A stretch of 64,000 nt of DNA from an uncultured Bacilli bacterium (GCA_934096405.1 CAKOLW010000001.1:1-64000); one strand, 5' to 3'. Shown: positions 8,102-16,403, numbered from the stretch's first letter. The notes: generated by a model not told the origin, from the letters alone. Numbers and translations: made by a program.

Positions 8102-9076
8102 TTAGTCCAAAACTGCTTTTTCATCTTCAATAATATCTTTAAATTTTTCTTTAAATTCTATTATGCTTTTCTTTTTAGCATCTTCATACACACTCTTAGT
8201 ATTCTTAATTGCATAATAAATATGATGTATATTTAAAGTATCTGTATTCTCAAATACGGCATTACTATAAGCGTTACCAAGAAGAGCTAATGCTATATCT
8301 GGATACCTATTACCAATTTCATATATTCTCCTATATTCATTAGTATAATCTACCAAAAATTCAAATATTCTTTCCTTTTGATAATCAGTATATTTCATAT
8401 GTACTCCAGTTTGCTTTTCAATTTTAGGATATGTCCCCATCAATATAGCAACTGTTTCTTTTTGAGTGGGTTCTGCAACTTCAACCTTCTGAAACCTTCT
8501 TAAAAACGCACGATCTCTTATTACATAAGCATCATACTCTTCAGTGGTAGTTGCACCAATCATTTTAATAGTGCCTCTATCAAGCCCAGGTTTTAACATA
8601 TTAGCAAAATCAACATTTAAATTTGACGTATTTCTACTTACTAACAAATGTACCTCATCTATAAACAAAATTATATTTTCTTTGTGCTTCAATTCATCAA
8701 CTAATATTTGAAGTTTATTTTCTACAACACCATTTTCACTCTGTACATTACCAAGTAAACTTGAAACATTAACTTTAATTAAATCATAATTCTCTAACGC
8801 CTCAGGCACTTCACCTCTTTGCATTCTATAACCTATACCTTCTACAATAGCTGTTTTACCAATACCAGGTTTACCAACTAAAATAGCACTCTTCTCAGGG
8901 GTTAATAAAATAAGTAAAGTATCTTTAATTTCTTTATCTCTCCCTATCGCGGGATTAGTAACATAGGTTTTAGTTTTTAAATTTTCACCATAAGTTTCTA
9001 AAACACTAAATTTCTTATTAATTTCTTGGTTATCATCATTACTATCTAAATCTAATATTTCCATATCTTTATCCAT
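8102..9076 (-). CDS. Single-module AAA+ ATPase related to ClpA/ClpB D1
   Basis: The 324 residues cover one AAA+ module plus a helical lid. Walker A is GKPGIGKT (residues 68-75), Walker B is IILFIDE (135-141), sensor 1 is GATT (174-177) and the arginine finger is in FLRRF (191-195). ClpA/B/C proteins carry two AAA modules and a Clp-N domain; here there is one module behind a 40-residue acidic N-terminus. The segment where ClpB D1 has its KYRGE pore loop reads LLGNVQSENG (residues 107-116) and lacks the aromatic residue. It may remodel a partner rather than thread substrates. No protease subunit is adjacent. TAGGTGAT supports the start. Confidence 0.85.
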   Translation of the reverse strand: MDKDMEILDLDSNDDNQEINKKFSVLETYGENLKTKTYVTNPAIGRDKEIKDTLLILLTPEKSAILVGKPGIGKTAIVEGIGYRMQRGEVPEALENYDLIKVNVSSLLGNVQSENGVVENKLQILVDELKHKENIILFIDEVHLLVSRNTSNLNVDFANMLKPGLDRGTIKMIGATTTEEYDAYVIRDRAFLRRFQKVEVAEPTQKETVAILMGTYPKIEKQTGVHMKYTDYQKERIFEFLVDYTNEYRRIYEIGNRYPDIALALLGNAYSNAVFENTDTLNIHHIYYAIKNTKSVYEDAKKKSIIEFKEKFKDIIEDEKAVLD

Positions 9077-9142
9077 AATATTGTATCACCTATTAACATT
9101 ATAATATAAATATTAAAAATTTCCTAACAATTTTATAATTTA

Positions 9143-9173
9143 TTTACAAAAATAAAAAGTTTTCTGATATAAT
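9143..9173 (+). promoter_or_regulatory. Sigma-A-type promoter of the NlpC/P60 gene
   Basis: TTTACA (9143-9148) and an extended -10 TGATATAAT (-10 hexamer at 9168-9173) lie 25 bases before the ATG. The 19-base spacer is long, which the TG extension may offset. Confidence 0.55.
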
Positions 9174-9198
9174 ACTATTAGAATTAAGGGTGTTAAAA

Positions 9199-10740
9199 AT
9201 GAGCAAAAAAAGAAAATATAGAAAAAATAAAGGAAATTTTCAACTTAATAACCCAGATATTAATATTGAAAAACCTAAAATAAATCAAATTAATGAGCCA
9301 TTTCCAATAAAAAATATTGATATCATTCCAAATACTATTAGTGATAAAAATAAAGAAACAATTTATAGACTAAATGAAAGAACAGTCAAAGACAATAAAA
9401 TTAAAAGAGCAATTTTATCATTATTACCTATAATATTTTTACTAATAATTACTATATTTATAATAATATTTGGAACACCAAAAATAAATAATGTTGAAAT
9501 AAGTGAGAAAATAAATGGAGATAACACAAAAACTATAACAATGTACATACATAATCCATTTCAAATGCCAGTTACATGCGCAATTGAAAATAAAGAGGAA
9601 ACAAGTAAGGATACAAAATGGATTAAAAGTTATGATAATAAATGTACATTCAATGTAAATTCAGGAAGTTACTATTTATTTATTAAAGATAAACACAACA
9701 AAATAACAAAATTTAAAACTAACAATGTAAAAATAAACAAAATAATAGATTTAACTTTAAATACTGATTTGATTTATCTAACACTTGGCGAAACATATAC
9801 AATAAAAAGTGAAATTACGTCAATTGGAGAAGTAGATGAAAGAATTAGCTATGAAAGTACTAACCCTGAAATAGCAACTGTGGAAGATGGTGTAGTCACA
9901 CCAACTGGAAATGGAAAAACAGAAATAATCGTTAAAACAAGTTCGAATATAGAAAAAAAAGTTAATGTTATAGTAACTGATTTATATAAAAAAGCAAGTC
10001 AAGAGAACAATAAAACAAAATTACCATGCAAAATATATAATAATACACAAGCAGAAATGATAGATAAAATATTAGAATATAAAATTAATCAAGCAGGTTA
10101 TAAAACAAGAGGTGCAGTAGTTGCAGCAGCAAGATTTATAGTTTTAGAATTTCCTTATAAAGTACCATATTTTTTTGAAAACGGAAGACTTAATAATTAT
10201 GATGGAAAAAACTATGTAGATGGTGAAGGAAGATACTATAAAAAAGGTATGTATTTAAGTGAAGAAAAATTTTCGACAATAAAGGCTACATTTTCTGGCC
10301 CAGCTATATGGGGTTGTCCATTAATGAATTATCAAGATGAATATGGTTTTGTTCCTTATCAAAAGTATCCAAATGGACTAGACTGCAGTGGTTTTGTAAC
10401 ATGGACTTTATACAATGCAGGCTTTGATGTAGGAGATTCAGGTGCAGGTGATACATACAGAGATGATGACATTGGTGATTTAGGAATTAAACATGAATTA
10501 ACCAAAGATTTTATTTACAATGGTTCATACAAAGTTGGAGATTTAATTGGTAGAGATGGACACATTGCTATTATCGCAGGAATTGATGATGAAAATATCT
10601 ACATAGCAGAAAGCCTTGTAGGTGGTGTCGTAATAAAAGAATTTGCAAAAAACGGATATCAATTATATAACTTATATGGATTTATAAATACAATGGATGA
10701 AGTATATGAAAAAGAAGGAGTTTATACCAATATGTGGTAA
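9199..10740 (+). CDS. Membrane-anchored NlpC/P60 cell-wall hydrolase with Ig-like domain
   Basis: A 513-residue protein with a basic cytoplasmic N-terminus of about 70 residues, one membrane segment (about 71-92), a linker, and a bacterial Ig-like (Big_2) domain at about 195-265 (TLGETYTIK, YESTNPEIATVEDGVVTP). The C-terminal NlpC/P60 peptidase has catalytic Cys396 in LDCSGF and His455 in GRDGHIAI. Such enzymes cleave D-Glu-diaminoacid bonds in peptidoglycan stem peptides; the anchor implies action at the outer membrane face. AAGGG precedes ATG 9199; a GTG three codons earlier is less likely. It is monocistronic, and its terminator hairpin begins inside the last codons. Confidence 0.9.
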   Translation: MSKKRKYRKNKGNFQLNNPDINIEKPKINQINEPFPIKNIDIIPNTISDKNKETIYRLNERTVKDNKIKRAILSLLPIIFLLIITIFIIIFGTPKINNVEISEKINGDNTKTITMYIHNPFQMPVTCAIENKEETSKDTKWIKSYDNKCTFNVNSGSYYLFIKDKHNKITKFKTNNVKINKIIDLTLNTDLIYLTLGETYTIKSEITSIGEVDERISYESTNPEIATVEDGVVTPTGNGKTEIIVKTSSNIEKKVNVIVTDLYKKASQENNKTKLPCKIYNNTQAEMIDKILEYKINQAGYKTRGAVVAAARFIVLEFPYKVPYFFENGRLNNYDGKNYVDGEGRYYKKGMYLSEEKFSTIKATFSGPAIWGCPLMNYQDEYGFVPYQKYPNGLDCSGFVTWTLYNAGFDVGDSGAGDTYRDDDIGDLGIKHELTKDFIYNGSYKVGDLIGRDGHIAIIAGIDDENIYIAESLVGGVVIKEFAKNGYQLYNLYGFINTMDEVYEKEGVYTNMW

Positions 10741-10750
10741 AACTCCTTTT
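10714..10750. terminator. Terminator overlapping the 3' end of the NlpC/P60 gene
   Basis: The stem GGAGTTT-a-TACCA (10717-10729) pairs with TGGTA-AAACTCC, with loop ATATG and A/T tracts on both sides. It covers the last eight codons and the stop, and serves the convergent gene at 10754 as well. Confidence 0.75.
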
Positions 10751-10753
10751 TAA

Positions 10754-11218
10754 TTAAAACTTACAAGTTTCTTGTATTTGATCCATACCTTCTTTTAAAG
10801 TAGATTTAATATTAACTATTTCTTTATTTTCAGTAAATAAATTTGTTTCTCCATCATAGCTAACCCTGATATTATAAGTTATTTCATAGTTATTACCATT
10901 AATAAAATCTACATCAAATATATTTGAATTAATTCTCTCAATTCTAATAGGTTCTTTATTTAACCATTTATCAAGTATTATATAATAATCTACATTGCTT
11001 TTATTAATTCCATCATAATTATAATAATCTACAAATTGGAATGTTTCTGTATAGGTACATTCTTTAACAAAACCTTTATCTTCAATAACTAAGTTTTCAT
11101 TTTTCTTTAAATCATTTACTTCATTTTGTAATTTATTATTTTTTTTATATAAAAGTATAATAAAAGTAAACATACAAACACATAATGAACCCAAAGTAAT
11201 TACACCTATTCTTTTCAC
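10754..11218 (-). CDS. Hypothetical membrane-anchored extracytoplasmic protein
   Basis: A 154-residue protein I do not recognise. A hydrophobic N-terminal segment (about residues 4-24) acts as signal anchor, followed by a short Lys/Asn coiled stretch and a beta-rich domain with two cysteines (CTYTETF near residue 54 and CKF at the end) that could form a disulfide. GTG 11218 is the start, with AAGGAGTG seven bases upstream. It is convergent with the wall hydrolase; no operon partner. Confidence 0.6.
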   Translation of the reverse strand: MKRIGVITLGSLCVCMFTFIILLYKKNNKLQNEVNDLKKNENLVIEDKGFVKECTYTETFQFVDYYNYDGINKSNVDYYIILDKWLNKEPIRIERINSNIFDVDFINGNNYEITYNIRVSYDGETNLFTENKEIVNIKSTLKEGMDQIQETCKF

Positions 11219-11307
11219 ACAACCACACTCCTTAATCTAACTTTATGTTAACATAATATTAAATAATAAGCAATAAATACCATATTTAAATTTTTTTCAT
11301 TTTAGTA

Positions 11308-11336
11308 TTGACTTTGCATAAGATATATTATAAAAT
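11308..11336 (+). promoter_or_regulatory. Promoter of tRNA-Asn
   Basis: TTGACT (11308-11313) and TAAAAT (11331-11336) have a 17-base spacer and lie about 22 bases before the mature tRNA. Confidence 0.55.
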
Positions 11337-11357
11337 TATAAATGTTCAAAGCAAATT

Positions 11358-11433
11358 GCCCGTTTAGCTCAGTCGGTAGAGCGCACGGCTGTTAACCGTT
11401 AGGTCGCAGGTTCGAGTCCTGCAACGGGCGCCA
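11358..11433 (+). tRNA. tRNA-Asn (anticodon GUU)
   Basis: A 76-base cloverleaf with encoded CCA. The acceptor GCCCGTT/AACGGGC is a perfect 7 bp, the anticodon loop CTGTTAA gives GUU, and the T-arm is CGCAGG-TTCGAGT-CCTGC. Asn tRNA is a substrate for the t6A system encoded at 1552-4813. Confidence 0.97.
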
Positions 11434-11445
11434 TCTTGAGTAATA

Positions 11446-11468
11446 AATCTCAGAAATGAGGTTTTTTT
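11446..11468 (+). terminator. Terminator of tRNA-Asn
   Basis: The hairpin AATCTCA (11446-11452) with TGAGGTT has a GAAA loop and one G-T pair, and is followed by seven T. Confidence 0.7.
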
Positions 11469-11511
11469 ATATACAACCTAACAAAAAGCCTTGCTTTTTT
11501 TAAAAAAAGTA

Positions 11512-11540
11512 TTTACAAATCATCAAAAATGTAGTATTAT
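11512..11540 (+). promoter_or_regulatory. Sigma-A promoter of a small RNA
   Basis: TTTACA (11512-11517) and TATTAT (11535-11540) have exactly 17 bases between them. No reading frame begins downstream before a terminator about 75 bases later. Confidence 0.65.
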
Positions 11541-11546
11541 TAAGTT

Positions 11547-11617
11547 GTTCCCGACAGGGAATAAATATTCACAAATGTGTTCAACACACGCAAAGCTCGG
11601 TATTCCGGGCTTTTATT
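11547..11617 (+). ncRNA. Unassigned structured small RNA, about 70 bases
   Basis: It runs from the predicted start to an intrinsic terminator and contains three hairpins. These are TTCCC-gaca-GGGAA (11548-11561), TGTGT-tca-ACACA (11576-11588) and the terminator stem AAGCTCGG/CCGGGCTT (11593-11612) followed by TTTATT. It has no start codon with a ribosome site. It does not resemble SRP RNA, 6S RNA, tmRNA or RNase P RNA in size or signature. Alternatively it is an untranslated leader whose gene has been lost. Confidence 0.6.
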
Positions 11618-11627
11618 ATGTATTGAA

Positions 11628-11650
11628 AAACTCAGATTAAATCTGAGTTT
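11628..11650 (-). terminator. Terminator of the rubrerythrin gene
   Basis: A near-perfect inverted repeat, AAACTCAGATT with AATCTGAGTTT, is followed on the minus strand by a short T run. It lies six bases past the rubrerythrin stop. Confidence 0.75.
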
Positions 11651-11655
11651 AATTT

Positions 11656-12195
11656 TTAATAATTATTTGCTCTTCTTTCTTGATAAGCCTTTCCATGTTT
11701 ACAAATAGGACAAACTTCTAATGCTTCTTTACTTCTATAAACATGACCACAATTTCTACAAATCCAAATAGTCTCCTCTTCATTTTTGAAAACCATATCT
11801 TCTTCAACACTATTTAAAAGAGTTAAATATCTTTCTTCATGTTCTTTTTCTATTGCGCCCACTCCTTCAAATAAATCAGCAATTTCATTAAATCCTTCTT
11901 CTCTAGCAGTTTCTGCAAATTCTTTATACATACTAGTCCATTCATAATTTTCTCCACTAGCAGCATCTTTTAAGTTTTCACTAGTACTAGGTACTTTACC
12001 ATCATGTAAAGCTTTAAACCATAACTTAGCATGTTCTTTTTCATTATTAGCTGTTTCCTCGAAAATAGATGCTATTTGTTCAAAACCATCTTTCTTAGCT
12101 TGACTAGCATAAAATGTATATTTATTTCTAGCTTGACTTTCTCCAGCAAAAGCTGTCATTAAATTTTGTTCTGTTTTACTTCCTTTTAATTCCAT
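11656..12195 (-). CDS. rbr: Rubrerythrin
   Basis: A 179-residue peroxide-scavenging protein of anaerobes. The N-terminal ferritin-like di-iron domain shows FAGESQARNKYTFYA, ETANNEKEHAKLWF and GVGAIEKEHEERYL. A C-terminal rubredoxin-like knuckle has WICRNCGHVY and CPICKHGKAYQ. The length matches family members. The start is ATG 12195, supported by GGAGG; the longer frame has no ribosome site. It reduces hydrogen peroxide with electrons from rubredoxin or NADH-linked partners, none of which is nearby. Monocistronic. Confidence 0.96.
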   Translation of the reverse strand: MELKGSKTEQNLMTAFAGESQARNKYTFYASQAKKDGFEQIASIFEETANNEKEHAKLWFKALHDGKVPSTSENLKDAASGENYEWTSMYKEFAETAREEGFNEIADLFEGVGAIEKEHEERYLTLLNSVEEDMVFKNEEETIWICRNCGHVYRSKEALEVCPICKHGKAYQERRANNY

Positions 12196-12286
12196 AATTT
12201 TACCTCCATTACTAATTAAGTATATCATACAATAAATAATAAATAAACTGATAAAAGAATAAAATTATATGAAAGAGTGTGATTAA

Positions 12287-12655
12287 ATGGAAGATTTATT
12301 TGATTTAAATCCTAAAGTATCTACTGCAATATGTGTACTAATCGCATATCTTTTAATAGATGATTATAATACTTCTGAACAAAATGCTATTGGAAACTGG
12401 TTAATGCTTATTGCACAAACACTAATCACTAATGCTTCGAGTCAAGCTGTTATAGAAAGAAGAGTTCAAAAGAACACTTTAAATATTAATTCTTCCAAAA
12501 TAAAAGGAGCTTACAGCCCACTTTTATATAATATAGAATGCACTAGAGAAATTATAAAAGAAATTAGTCCTGATATGCTTTCTAATGCTATAAATAATGT
12601 TAAATCTAAACTTGATGAAATCGATGACTTTTTTTCACATCATCACCCAAACTAA
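12287..12655 (+). CDS. Hypothetical protein, possibly spore-associated
   Basis: A 122-residue protein I do not recognise. The N-terminal third is an amphipathic or hydrophobic helix pair (STAICVLIAYLLIDDYN, IGNWLMLIAQTL). The middle is Asn/Ser-rich and the tail is helical and acidic, ending in a His-rich FFSHHHPN. A ribosome site GAAAGAG precedes ATG 12287. It is convergent with, and overlaps by four bases, a CotF-domain gene; that neighbourhood is the only hint of a spore role. Confidence 0.6.
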   Translation: MEDLFDLNPKVSTAICVLIAYLLIDDYNTSEQNAIGNWLMLIAQTLITNASSQAVIERRVQKNTLNINSSKIKGAYSPLLYNIECTREIIKEISPDMLSNAINNVKSKLDEIDDFFSHHHPN

Positions 12656-12957
12656 AGTTGACTTAACTTATCATTATATTCTTTATATGCTTGACATATT
12701 TTATTTTCTTCAGCAGTTTCTAAAGTATACCAACCATTTTGAAAAGCAATACAGTACGCTTCTCTAGCTAGTTCCTTTGTATCTTTAAAAATATCAAAAA
12801 TTTCCTTAAATAACACTTTATTACTCATTTCGTTTAAAGCAATACTTAAATTATTACTCATATTCTTTTCTGTCTCCAATATATCATTAAGAATATCTTG
12901 ATCATTTAATTCTATACTATTTTCTACTTCTACTTTTTCATTTTTAATCTTTGACAT
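12652..12957 (-). CDS. CotF-domain spore coat protein
   Basis: A 101-residue protein whose body matches the Coat F domain: ILNDILETEKNMSNNLSIAL (ferritin-like helix 1), then a helix ending DIFKDTKELAREAYCIAFQ, then the conserved GWYTLETAEENKI segment. CotF proteins are spore-coat components in Bacilli and Clostridia. It lies ten bases downstream of a small helical gene and is probably co-transcribed with it. Confidence 0.85.
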   Translation of the reverse strand: MSKIKNEKVEVENSIELNDQDILNDILETEKNMSNNLSIALNEMSNKVLFKEIFDIFKDTKELAREAYCIAFQNGWYTLETAEENKICQAYKEYNDKLSQL

Positions 12958-12966
12958 AAATCTCTC

Positions 12967-13164
12967 CTATTCTAAAATTTCTAACAATTTTTCATAATGT
13001 TCTTTATGTTTTTTACTAATCTTTTTTATAAATGATTTAATTTCTTTATCATTTACCAAATCTTCAAAATGATTAGCTTTTTTTACTAATACAAACTCCC
13101 AGTTCATTATATCTTTTATATAAGATAAATCTTTGGTTGAAATAATATTAGGTACTTCATTCAT
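12967..13164 (-). CDS. Small helical partner of the CotF-domain protein
   Basis: A 65-residue protein, MNEVPNIIS then STKDLSYIKDIMNWEF and ANHFEDLVNDKEIKSFI. It looks like a minimal ferritin-like helical hairpin of the kind found beside CotF-domain genes in Firmicutes. GAGGTGAT sets the start. The coat-associated role is inferred from pairing with the next gene. Confidence 0.7.
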   Translation of the reverse strand: MNEVPNIISTKDLSYIKDIMNWEFVLVKKANHFEDLVNDKEIKSFIKKISKKHKEHYEKLLEILE

Positions 13165-13284
13165 TTTTTATCACCTCATTATTATGATTAACTTATTTAT
13201 TAAAATTACAATAGAAAATATTGTTAATATAATTTTAGAGATTTTACATATAATATAAATGTTAATAATAAAATTTTAAAAACA

Positions 13285-13311
13285 TTAGCACTCTTTGTTG
13301 ACAAGTGCTAA
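13285..13311. promoter_or_regulatory. CIRCE operator (HrcA binding site)
   Basis: TTAGCACTC (13285-13293), nine bases, then AAGTGCTAA (13303-13311): eight of nine positions of the second arm match the CIRCE consensus. It overlaps the -35 box of the downstream promoter, as expected for HrcA repression. Confidence 0.9.
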
Positions 13312-13326
13312 TAAAAGTGGTATTAT
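13298..13326 (+). promoter_or_regulatory. Promoter of the small heat-shock gene
   Basis: TTGACA (13298-13303), a 17-base spacer and TATTAT (13321-13326). The -35 lies within the CIRCE element, so HrcA binding should block polymerase. Confidence 0.85.
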
Positions 13327-13349
13327 TAACAATGTAAGGAGATGATATT

Positions 13350-13739
13350 ATGAGTTTATTACCAGGAAGATTTTATTTAGATGATTTCTTTGATGATCTT
13401 GACTCAGATAAAAAAGTTATGAACATGAATTGTGATATTTACGAGAAAGAAGGAAAATGTAATATTCTTGTAGAAGCACCAGGATTTAACAAAAAAGACA
13501 TTAAAATGTCAGTTAATAATGGTTACCTTACTATAGAAGCAACTAGAAAAGAAAATAATGATGAAAAAGATAAACATTACATTAAAAAAGAAAGATTTTA
13601 TGGTTCATGTAAAAGAAGCTTTTATATCGGAGATGTAAATACAGAAGAAATAAATGCTAAGTTTGAAGATGGAATTTTACATATCGTAGTTCCAAAAGAA
13701 AACAAAGAAAATGGTAAAAAATACATTGATATAAATTAA
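13350..13739 (+). CDS. Small heat-shock protein, Hsp20/alpha-crystallin family
   Basis: A 129-residue ATP-independent chaperone. The alpha-crystallin domain is recognisable by DIYEKEGKCNILVEAPGFNK, LTIEATRKE, FYGSCKRSFYIG and the GILHIVVPK strand, with a short C-terminal tail. AAGGAGATGAT precedes ATG 13350. A CIRCE operator overlaps the promoter, so induction on heat or protein-folding stress through HrcA is strongly implied. Single-gene unit with its own terminator. Confidence 0.95.
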   Translation: MSLLPGRFYLDDFFDDLDSDKKVMNMNCDIYEKEGKCNILVEAPGFNKKDIKMSVNNGYLTIEATRKENNDEKDKHYIKKERFYGSCKRSFYIGDVNTEEINAKFEDGILHIVVPKENKENGKKYIDIN

Positions 13740-13741
13740 AA

Positions 13742-13770
13742 GTTTAGGATTTAATTCCTAAACCTTTTTT
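13742..13770 (+). terminator. Terminator of the hsp20 gene
   Basis: GTTTAGGA (13742-13749) pairs with TCCTAAAC (13756-13763), followed by CTTTTTT. Confidence 0.8.
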
Positions 13771-13812
13771 AATATAATTAAATTTTTAGTCAAACATTAA
13801 AGTCTACTGAAA

Positions 13813-15537
13813 TTAAACATCTTTTTTTAATTCTTTATTTTTCTCTTCTTCTTCAAGAGTCTTGTAAGCGATTTTACCTATATTAGTTCTAGGTAATTCA
13901 TCTCTAAATTCATATTCATAAGGTAAACTATATTTAGGTAAATATTCTCTACATAAATCCTTAATTTCTTTTTTAACTTTATCTTTAAAAATCACATCTT
14001 TATTTAAAGTAATAAATGCCTTAGCAACATACATTTTATAAGGATGTGGTTTAGATACAACACACACTTCTTTTACCAAAGGATGTTTACTAATAACACT
14101 TTCTATTTGACTAGGATAAACATTATAACCAGATGATACAATAATTCTTTTTAATCTTTGACTAAAATAAACAAAACCATTTTCATCCATTTTACCCATA
14201 TCCCCAGTTCTAAGCCATAAATTCTTTTTATCTTTCAAAAATACTTTTTTATTTTCTTCAGGGTCATTTAAATAACCAATCATTACATTTGGACCATTAA
14301 TTATAATTTCTCCAACTTCATTAGCATCCAACACTTCTAAAGTTTCTGGATTAATAATTCTATAATTCATATCTTGACATGGTATCCCAATGCTTTCTTT
14401 AGGTTGTATTTTTCTAGGCATTAATGTACTAGGTCCACTTCCTTCAGTAAGACCATATCCTACCCTCGCGGTTGCATTAGAGCCATGACTTTTCATAAAC
14501 TTATCAACACTTTTTTTAAGTTGGTCTGTTAATACATCACCACCAACAATAATATCTTTAACAAATGATAAATCCATATCTTTAATACTTTCATCATTAA
14601 TCATAGTTTCCAAAAGTGAAGGTACTCCCACAACAAAATTAGGTTTATATTGTTTAATTAATCTAGCAAATTTCTTATAATTAAATATAGGTATAAGAGT
14701 ACACTTAACACCCTTACTAAGTGGAGTATGAATACATACATCTAAACCAAAAGCATGAAATACAGGCATAATGGTTAATATAGAATCTCCTGGTCCAGCT
14801 GGTTCAATCATACTACCTGTTTGCATGGTAGGTGCATTAAAATTCTTATTAGATAAAATAATACCTTTAGGTTTACCACTAGTTCCACCACTAAACATTA
14901 TTACAGCTGGATCATCAGTATCTCTTTTGTAAATGAATTTTCCATCATATAAATAACCAAAATCAATAAAGTCATTCCAACTTATAATAAAATCTTTTTC
15001 GTAAGGTACTTTTACTTTCTTTTGTGTTAAATTATAAACAGTTTTAACTATCTTATTCATCTTATTACTTGGACTCATTACAACTATTTTATCAATAAAA
15101 GTATTACTTCTAATTTCAAGAACTTTATCTAATGTAACATCTATTGTAAAAACATATTTACTATTAGTCATACATAAATAATTTTCTATTTCTTTAACAG
15201 CACTTAAAGGATGAATCATATTAGAAACAGCACCAACCATATTAACAGCATAAAATAATATAATTGCTTCAGGAATGTTAGGTGAAATAATAGTAACTAT
15301 ATCATCTTTTTTAACACCTAATTCTTTTAGTCCTCTGGCTGCTTCTTCTATTTCTAATTTAAACTTTTTAAAAGATACTTTAGTCCCATAATATTCATAT
15401 GCCGGACTATTAGGATATTTATCAATATTTTCTAACATAAACTCCCATAACATTTTATTAGGATATTTAAATGTTTTAGGTACACCCTTATCATAAAAAT
15501 CAACCCAAGGCTTAATATTTGTATTTTGTAGTTTCAC
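13813..15537 (-). CDS. Acyl-CoA synthetase / AMP-dependent acyl ligase
   Basis: A 574-residue ANL-superfamily enzyme. The phosphate-binding loop is FSGGTSGKPKGI, the A5-type motif is YGLTEGSGP, followed by LRTGDMGK and the hinge region SQRLKRIIVSSGYNVYP. A C-terminal lysine in RTNIGKIAYK is placed for adenylate formation. The likely substrate is a fatty or carboxylic acid; chain length cannot be read. GTG 15537 is the start, overlapping the upstream E2-like gene by 26 bases. It forms a cluster with the E2-like acyltransferase and an SDR. Confidence 0.92.
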   Translation of the reverse strand: MKLQNTNIKPWVDFYDKGVPKTFKYPNKMLWEFMLENIDKYPNSPAYEYYGTKVSFKKFKLEIEEAARGLKELGVKKDDIVTIISPNIPEAIILFYAVNMVGAVSNMIHPLSAVKEIENYLCMTNSKYVFTIDVTLDKVLEIRSNTFIDKIVVMSPSNKMNKIVKTVYNLTQKKVKVPYEKDFIISWNDFIDFGYLYDGKFIYKRDTDDPAVIMFSGGTSGKPKGIILSNKNFNAPTMQTGSMIEPAGPGDSILTIMPVFHAFGLDVCIHTPLSKGVKCTLIPIFNYKKFARLIKQYKPNFVVGVPSLLETMINDESIKDMDLSFVKDIIVGGDVLTDQLKKSVDKFMKSHGSNATARVGYGLTEGSGPSTLMPRKIQPKESIGIPCQDMNYRIINPETLEVLDANEVGEIIINGPNVMIGYLNDPEENKKVFLKDKKNLWLRTGDMGKMDENGFVYFSQRLKRIIVSSGYNVYPSQIESVISKHPLVKEVCVVSKPHPYKMYVAKAFITLNKDVIFKDKVKKEIKDLCREYLPKYSLPYEYEFRDELPRTNIGKIAYKTLEEEEKNKELKKDV

Positions 15538-16372
15538 TTATCTTATCACTCACTTTCTCCTCTAATAATTTAGGATCATTTAGTATATCCTGCATTAATT
15601 TAACTGATTTAATAAAGTATACACCATCAGCTATTCTCTCATCTATATTAATTCCAAATTCACACATTTTTCTAACTTCTTGTTTACCATTCCTAAGTAC
15701 TAGTTCATCTTTAATTTCTCCAATAGTACATAAAATAGAATTAGTACCAAAGTCTGTAAGATTATGATATATTGCACTACTTTTAATACTACCTAAATTA
15801 GAAACAATAACAGAACTATAATATATATTCTCATCAGTAAAACTTTTAGGTAATAAATCATGTCTATCCATAAATTTTATTATACCTATAACAATACCCA
15901 ATATAAATTTAGGTAACTTACCAACTATACTAACTATACTATTAGTACTTTGTTCCTCATCTTTTCTAATTCTACTTACTGACTTTTTAAACTTCTTCTT
16001 TAAACTGTCTAAATTATCATTCTTATCTATTAAAATTAAACTCATCATTTCTTTAGCTTCATCTTCATAATTAACTTTAGCAACAAATCCAATAGAAACA
16101 TCTTTCTTATCATAATGAGCCTTATTAATAACAAATCTATTTAAAAGTGGTCTATTATATATAGTCTTCCCTATTAATGTTACAAACGCATGAAAATAAG
16201 TCAAATCATTATCATTCTTTTTCTTATCTTCAATATATTTAACTAATTCCGTAACATCCATCTTTTGATTAATATATACATCACTATCACATCTATTTGG
16301 TTTTAAATGTATCATTATTTTATGCATAGCATCTACATTTTTAACTAATTTAGCATCTCTTCTATCTCCCAT
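15512..16372 (-). CDS. Stand-alone E2/CAT-fold acyltransferase-like protein
   Basis: About 286 residues resembling the catalytic domain of 2-oxoacid dehydrogenase E2 without lipoyl or subunit-binding domains. Supporting segments are YFHAFVTLIGKTIYNRPLLNRF, YYSSVIVSNLGSIKS and the C-terminal FGINIDERIADGVYF. In true E2 enzymes the last motif is DHRxxDG with the catalytic His; here it is DERIADG, with Glu in place of His. No E1 or E3 gene is near. The insert FILGIVIGIIKFMDRHDLL is hydrophobic, hinting at membrane or lipid substrates. I infer an acyl-transfer or acyl-binding role with the adjacent AMP ligase. ATG 16372 is favoured by GGGTGA upstream. Confidence 0.8.
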   Translation of the reverse strand: MGDRRDAKLVKNVDAMHKIMIHLKPNRCDSDVYINQKMDVTELVKYIEDKKKNDNDLTYFHAFVTLIGKTIYNRPLLNRFVINKAHYDKKDVSIGFVAKVNYEDEAKEMMSLILIDKNDNLDSLKKKFKKSVSRIRKDEEQSTNSIVSIVGKLPKFILGIVIGIIKFMDRHDLLPKSFTDENIYYSSVIVSNLGSIKSSAIYHNLTDFGTNSILCTIGEIKDELVLRNGKQEVRKMCEFGINIDERIADGVYFIKSVKLMQDILNDPKLLEEKVSDKISETTKYKY

Positions 16373-16403
16373 ATCATTCACCCATATATTATTATACTAA
16401 ATT

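Noticed and set aside
8033..8236. Small plus-strand gene at the AAA+ gene 3' end
   Set aside because: Phe/Asn-rich frame made by AT-rich sequence, without a ribosome site, mostly antisense to the AAA+ gene.
11547..11617. SRP RNA or 6S RNA
   Set aside because: Too short, and the SRP GGAA-type domain and the long 6S bubble are absent.
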